In this document: positions 61,151-64,000 of the stretch, piece after piece
Layout of the letters: the number at the start of each line of letters is the position of its first letter
How positions within the stretch are numbered: the stretch's first letter is position 1
NCBI RefSeq assembly: GCF_022869785.1
Contig: NZ_CP094997.1
Location: 3,782,001-3,846,000 of the forward strand
Length of the DNA: 64,000 nt
Origin: Dyadobacter chenwenxiniae
GTDB taxonomy: Bacteria > Bacteroidota > Bacteroidia > Cytophagales > Spirosomataceae
Direction of reading: 5' to 3'
The notes under the pieces: generated by a model
What the model was told of the DNA's origin: nothing
Seen by the model: only the letters and a program-made list of their open reading frames with translations
The model's database searches: none
Program-made: the position numbers and the translations under genes

Positions 61151-61723
61151 ATGAATGAGTCAAATGTAAGTCGGAGTTTCTGGAACGAAAAGTGGGCTAA
61201 AATTATATTCGACGAAATCGAGAATGCTCCTCATTATGAAGTATCTAACTATGGCCGGTTAAAGAGCTTCCAAAATAATCCTAAGGAAGGTGCAGTGATT
61301 AAAGGTTCCGTAATACAAGGTTACAGGTCTTTAAATATTCGCGTTTCAGGCGGAAAAACCATCAACAGATACGTGCACAAGCTCGTAGCGGAGCATTTTG
61401 TTGACAAACCCAGTGACGACCACATATTTGTGATCCATTCGGATTTTGAAAAACAGAATAACTATTATGAAAATCTGAAGTGGGTTACGAAGGCTGAAAT
61501 GATCGATCACAACCGTGAAAACCCGGCTTTCATTAACCGCGTTATCCCGAGAAGAACGAAGAATTACAAGTTGACGGAAAGTAAAGTGAGGATCATTAAA
61601 AAGCTGTTGAAGAACGACAATAACCGCCTAAAAATGATCGCGAAGCAATTTGGAATCACACATACGCAACTTAACCGGATACGTTCAGGGGAAAACTGGA
61701 AACATGTAACCATTGAAGATTAA
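61151..61723 (+). CDS. NUMOD4/HNH-domain protein, homing-endonuclease-like
   Basis: A 190-residue protein with a NUMOD4-type start (KWAKIIFDEIENAPHYEVSNYGRLKSF), then an HNH-type region (YVHKLVAEHFVDKP, VIHSDFEKQNNYYENLKWVT) and a C-terminal helix-turn-helix-like segment (LKMIAKQFGITHTQLNRIRSGENWKHV). This is the domain set of phage and mobile-intron HNH endonucleases, where the C-terminal part guides DNA binding. The central Asp of the usual NHIDG is changed in IHSDF, so catalysis may be altered. It is a stand-alone gene with no intron or phage genes around it. Confidence 0.8.
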   Translation: MNESNVSRSFWNEKWAKIIFDEIENAPHYEVSNYGRLKSFQNNPKEGAVIKGSVIQGYRSLNIRVSGGKTINRYVHKLVAEHFVDKPSDDHIFVIHSDFEKQNNYYENLKWVTKAEMIDHNRENPAFINRVIPRRTKNYKLTESKVRIIKKLLKNDNNRLKMIAKQFGITHTQLNRIRSGENWKHVTIED

Positions 61724-61736
61724 AGAAACTACTTAA

Positions 61737-62030
61737 TTACTTTTTTCCTCCGGAAACCGTATAGCCTGCGCCGTTCGCGCCTTCCTCGTAATCGACTGAT
61801 AAACCGATTACGTACATGAGGTGTCGCCTGTCGACAAAAATCTTGATATCGTCCACCATATAAGTCTGGTCATGCTCTGTTGCGGTGTCGAAACCCAGCA
61901 TGAATGATCCACTGCATGCCCCGCCTTTGAGTCCCACCCTTAACCCGTAAGTATCTGGTATTTTATTGGCGGCTAATGTTGTCTTTATTTCCGATTTGGC
62001 TTTTTCCGTGAGCTGAACGGGACTTTCCAT
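61737..62030 (-). CDS. HesB/IscA-like protein lacking the C-terminal CGC motif
   Basis: A 97-residue protein of the HesB/IscA fold (VQLTEKAKSEIKTTLAANKIP, YGLRVGLKGGACSGSFMLGFD, IKIFVDRRHLMYVIGLSVDYEEG). A-type Fe-S carriers use three cysteines, one after the GG turn and two in a C-terminal CGC. Here Cys39 is present but the C-terminus reads GANGAGYTVSGGKK with no cysteine. It therefore may not carry a cluster in the usual way; it could be an iron-binding or regulatory variant. Its neighbours are not Fe-S assembly genes. The family call is good, and the function is in doubt. Confidence 0.82.
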   Translation of the reverse strand: MESPVQLTEKAKSEIKTTLAANKIPDTYGLRVGLKGGACSGSFMLGFDTATEHDQTYMVDDIKIFVDRRHLMYVIGLSVDYEEGANGAGYTVSGGKK

Positions 62031-62133
62031 GTGTAATTTGGCGCAATGATTTATGAAGTATAACCATGAACAAGAATCGTCGGGAATGCATTCGCAATTT
62101 TAAATAATTCTCTGCTTAATGCACTTATTCCTT

Positions 62134-62141
62134 TATTTTTG
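62134..62141 (+). promoter_or_regulatory. Possible -7 element before the 62164 gene
   Basis: TATTTTTG matches TAnnTTTG exactly and lies 22 bases before the ATG at 62164. No good TTG is found at 19-21 bases upstream. Confidence 0.35.
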
Positions 62142-62163
62142 GGGTTTATTGTTATAAATCAGC

Positions 62164-62694
62164 ATGCTAAAAACGATGGAATATTATTCACTGCTTGTCA
62201 TTCTTGTTCTTGGAATAGCCATTATCTATGGAGTTTACGCAACTATCACGGCCGTAGCAGCCAAATTATCCGATAAGCAAAGGTGGGAGATCCGCGGTAA
62301 GCATACAGACATTACACTTCCTTTGCGGTTACAAGCTTACGAGCGCATGTGTCTCTTTCTCGAGCGGATCACGCCCAATAGTCTGTTATTAAGATTGGTG
62401 CCCTCTGCCATGAGCGCATTGGAGCTGCAACAAATATTATTGCATGAAATTCGCGAAGAGTACAACCATAATGTTGCGCAGCAATTGTATATCAGTGCCA
62501 ATGCCTGGGAGCAGGTAACCAATGCGATGAACGAAACCGTCGCGGTCATTAACCAGGCTGCCACGGAAATTCCCGCAGAGGCGCCTCCCGCAGATCTCGC
62601 CAAGAAAATATTCTCACATGTGATTGAAAAGGAAGTTCAGCCTGCTTCGCATGCCTTGAAAGTGTTAAAAGAAGAAATCAGGACATTATTTTAG
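62164..62694 (+). CDS. Conserved membrane-anchored protein of unknown function
   Basis: A 176-residue protein with one N-terminal membrane helix (YSLLVILVLGIAIIYGVYATITAVAA) and a mostly helical cytoplasmic part (LQAYERMCLFLERITPNSLLLRLVPSAMSALELQQILLHEIREEYNHNVAQQLYIS in pieces) ending in an acidic-basic helix. It looks like the uncharacterised Bacteroidota family that often precedes mutS2; no domain of known function is recognised. The stop touches an inverted repeat that separates it from mutS2. Confidence 0.72.
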   Translation: MLKTMEYYSLLVILVLGIAIIYGVYATITAVAAKLSDKQRWEIRGKHTDITLPLRLQAYERMCLFLERITPNSLLLRLVPSAMSALELQQILLHEIREEYNHNVAQQLYISANAWEQVTNAMNETVAVINQAATEIPAEAPPADLAKKIFSHVIEKEVQPASHALKVLKEEIRTLF

Positions 62695-62695
62695 G

Positions 62696-62786
62696 GGCTT
62701 TCGGCAGTCGGCTATCGGCTGTCAGATGTTCTTGTAAATGTAAAATCTAAAAAGGGCCGACAGCTGATTGCCGAAGGCCGACAGCC
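62696..62786. repeat. Imperfect inverted repeat of 7-base TCGGC words upstream of mutS2
   Basis: The left arm (62696-62725) is a tandem run of 7-base words, TCGGCAG, TCGGCTA, TCGGCTG; the right arm (62755-62786) is the reverse complement of a similar run with about 24 of 30 positions matching. A 29-base AT-rich loop separates them. The element begins 1 base after the upstream stop codon and ends 6 bases before the mutS2 start, so in RNA it would form a GC-rich hairpin over the ribosome-binding region. Confidence 0.85.
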
Positions 62787-62792
62787 ATAAAA

Positions 62793-64000
62793 ATGCTTTA
62801 TCCCAATACATTAGAACAAAAATTAGGCTTTGACAAACTGCGTGAGCGACTTAAAGACGCTTGCATTAGTCCGCTGGGTCAGAGTTATGTTGAAAAAATA
62901 AAGTTTTCAGAAAATTTCGGGCTTGTAGAAAAACTGGTAAGCCAGACCGCTGAAATGCAGAAAATCCTGCAGATCGGTGAAAATTTTCCTTCACAAAACT
63001 ACATTGACGCCACTTTGTACCTGAAACGCGCGGCGATTGAAGGAATGCTGCTGACACAAGCTGAGTTTTCGGACATCAAAGCTTCGTTACTAACCATTCG
63101 GCTTTGTCTCCGTTTTTTCGAGAACGAAGAGCCGGAAGCGTATCCCATTTTGGGTGAGTACGCCAAAACAATTCGGGTCGATAAGGCCATTACGGATGCC
63201 ATTGATCGCATTATAGATGACCGAGGACAGATCAGGGATTCAGCTTCGTCCGAATTATCGCGCATAAGAAAGCGGCTCATATCCGAGCAGGCAGGCATTC
63301 GTAAAAAGATGGATACAATCTTGAAATCCGCCCGAAGCAACGGCTGGATCGCTGACGATGTTTCGCTAACCGTGCGGAATGGTCGCATGGTGATTCCCGT
63401 TGCCGCCGAGCATAAGCGCAAACTGCGGGGCTTTATTCATGACGAATCGGCCACGGGTCAGACCGTTTTTATTGAACCTACGGATGTTTTTGAGTCCAAC
63501 AACGAGATCCGCGAGCTTGAATATGAGGAACGCCGCGAGATTAACCGCATCCTGCTCGATCTAACGGCTCAGCTTCGACCGTTTGTGCCGGATCTGCAAA
63601 AAGCATATGGCTTCCTGGGATTGATGGACTTCCTGAGAGCGAAAGCAAAGCTTGCCGCTGAAATGGGTGCGATTAACCCGCCATTTTTCAATAAACAATT
63701 CATCGACTGGCGCGATGCGCGCCATCCGCTATTACATCTTCCTTTCCAGAAACAAGGAAAGAAAGTGGTTCCCCTGAACATCGAATTGCAGGAAAAACAG
63801 CGCATACTCATCGTTTCAGGACCTAATGCGGGAGGAAAGTCGGTTTCGCTTAAAACCGTTGGACTGATTCAGTATATGTTCCAGTGCGGCTTGCTGGTTC
63901 CCGTTGCAGAAGGTTCGACAATGGGCTTTTTCCAGAACATTTTCATTGATATCGGCGATGAACAATCCCTTGAAAATGACCTGAGTACATACAGTTCGCA
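62793..64000 (+). CDS. mutS2: MutS2 family endonuclease, C-terminus cut by the window edge
   Basis: The first 402 codons of MutS2, a MutS-like ATPase that lacks the mismatch-recognition domain and acts on recombination intermediates or stalled ribosomes. MLYPNTLEQKLGFDKLRERL is the typical start; the core domain follows, and the Walker A GPNAGGKS begins near residue 343, with the next motif (IDIGDEQSLENDLSTYSS) at the window edge. The Smr nuclease domain would lie further downstream and cannot be seen. The start is the ATG at 62793, directly behind an inverted repeat. Confidence 0.92.
   Translation, partial: MLYPNTLEQKLGFDKLRERLKDACISPLGQSYVEKIKFSENFGLVEKLVSQTAEMQKILQIGENFPSQNYIDATLYLKRAAIEGMLLTQAEFSDIKASLLTIRLCLRFFENEEPEAYPILGEYAKTIRVDKAITDAIDRIIDDRGQIRDSASSELSRIRKRLISEQAGIRKKMDTILKSARSNGWIADDVSLTVRNGRMVIPVAAEHKRKLRGFIHDESATGQTVFIEPTDVFESNNEIRELEYEERREINRILLDLTAQLRPFVPDLQKAYGFLGLMDFLRAKAKLAAEMGAINPPFFNKQFIDWRDARHPLLHLPFQKQGKKVVPLNIELQEKQRILIVSGPNAGGKSVSLKTVGLIQYMFQCGLLVPVAEGSTMGFFQNIFIDIGDEQSLENDLSTYSS

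Overview
The window looks like a chromosomal segment of a Bacteroidota bacterium of the Cytophagales, most like Dyadobacter and its relatives; the genus is an inference from gene content, not from a marker gene. Supporting signs are two outer-membrane TonB-dependent receptors that start with a carboxypeptidase-regulatory-like domain, a DUF5916 protein, an OmpA protein carrying PD40 repeats, a CcmE of the Cys-x3-Tyr type, few recognisable Shine-Dalgarno sites, and promoters of the Bacteroidota -33/-7 kind (TTG, 19-20 bases, TAnnTTTG-like). Gene density is high. I saw no rRNA, tRNA or CRISPR array.

Layout. 1-7.3 kb: a block on the minus strand holding a peptidase T fragment, a MazG-like pyrophosphohydrolase, MarC, a Nudix-type regulator, a class V aminotransferase, a frameshifted dapA and ligA. 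7.4-12.3 kb: a Uma2 nuclease-fold protein, rpe, a secreted DUF4038 glycosidase-like protein and an OmpA/PD40 protein. 12.3-25.9 kb: a cell-surface glycan locus, all on the plus strand, with two large GT-C-like membrane proteins, a two-gene transketolase, a sugar-epimerase/GT2 fusion, a second GT2, an acyltransferase-3, an AlgX/J-like SGNH protein and an 894-residue anchored protein that I do not recognise. A HigB toxin gene with a stump of its antitoxin lies between the two transketolase genes. 26-35 kb: secreted lipase, M14 peptidase, RNA helicase with rhodanese, dapF, rplS, nnr and a DUF433/DUF5615 pair. 35-42.3 kb: feoAB, then ccmB-ccmC-ccmD-ccmE-ccmF. 42.4-55 kb: an IS3 transposase remnant, TonB receptor, frameshifted DUF5916 gene, leucine-rich-repeat protein, polyprenyl synthase, patatin and an Oar-like receptor. 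55-64 kb: housekeeping genes (RsmI-like methylase, metallo-beta-lactamase-fold hydrolase, pssA, fabH, HesB-like, mutS2) plus small hypothetical, lipoprotein and HNH genes.

Four things stand out. First, the glycan locus joins a transketolase pair to a sugar-nucleotide epimerase that is fused to a polyprenyl-phosphate glycosyltransferase, which suggests an unusual (perhaps branched-chain or two-carbon-extended) sugar that is lipid-linked and later acylated. Second, three gene boundaries carry inverted repeats built from short tandem words of 12, about 8, and 7 nt; one encodes the last 11 residues of DapF. Third, dapA and the DUF5916 gene are each broken by one extra base in a three-base C/G run, which may be sequence error rather than biology. 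Fourth, the end of an IS3-family transposase survives behind ccmF and may supply that operon's terminator.
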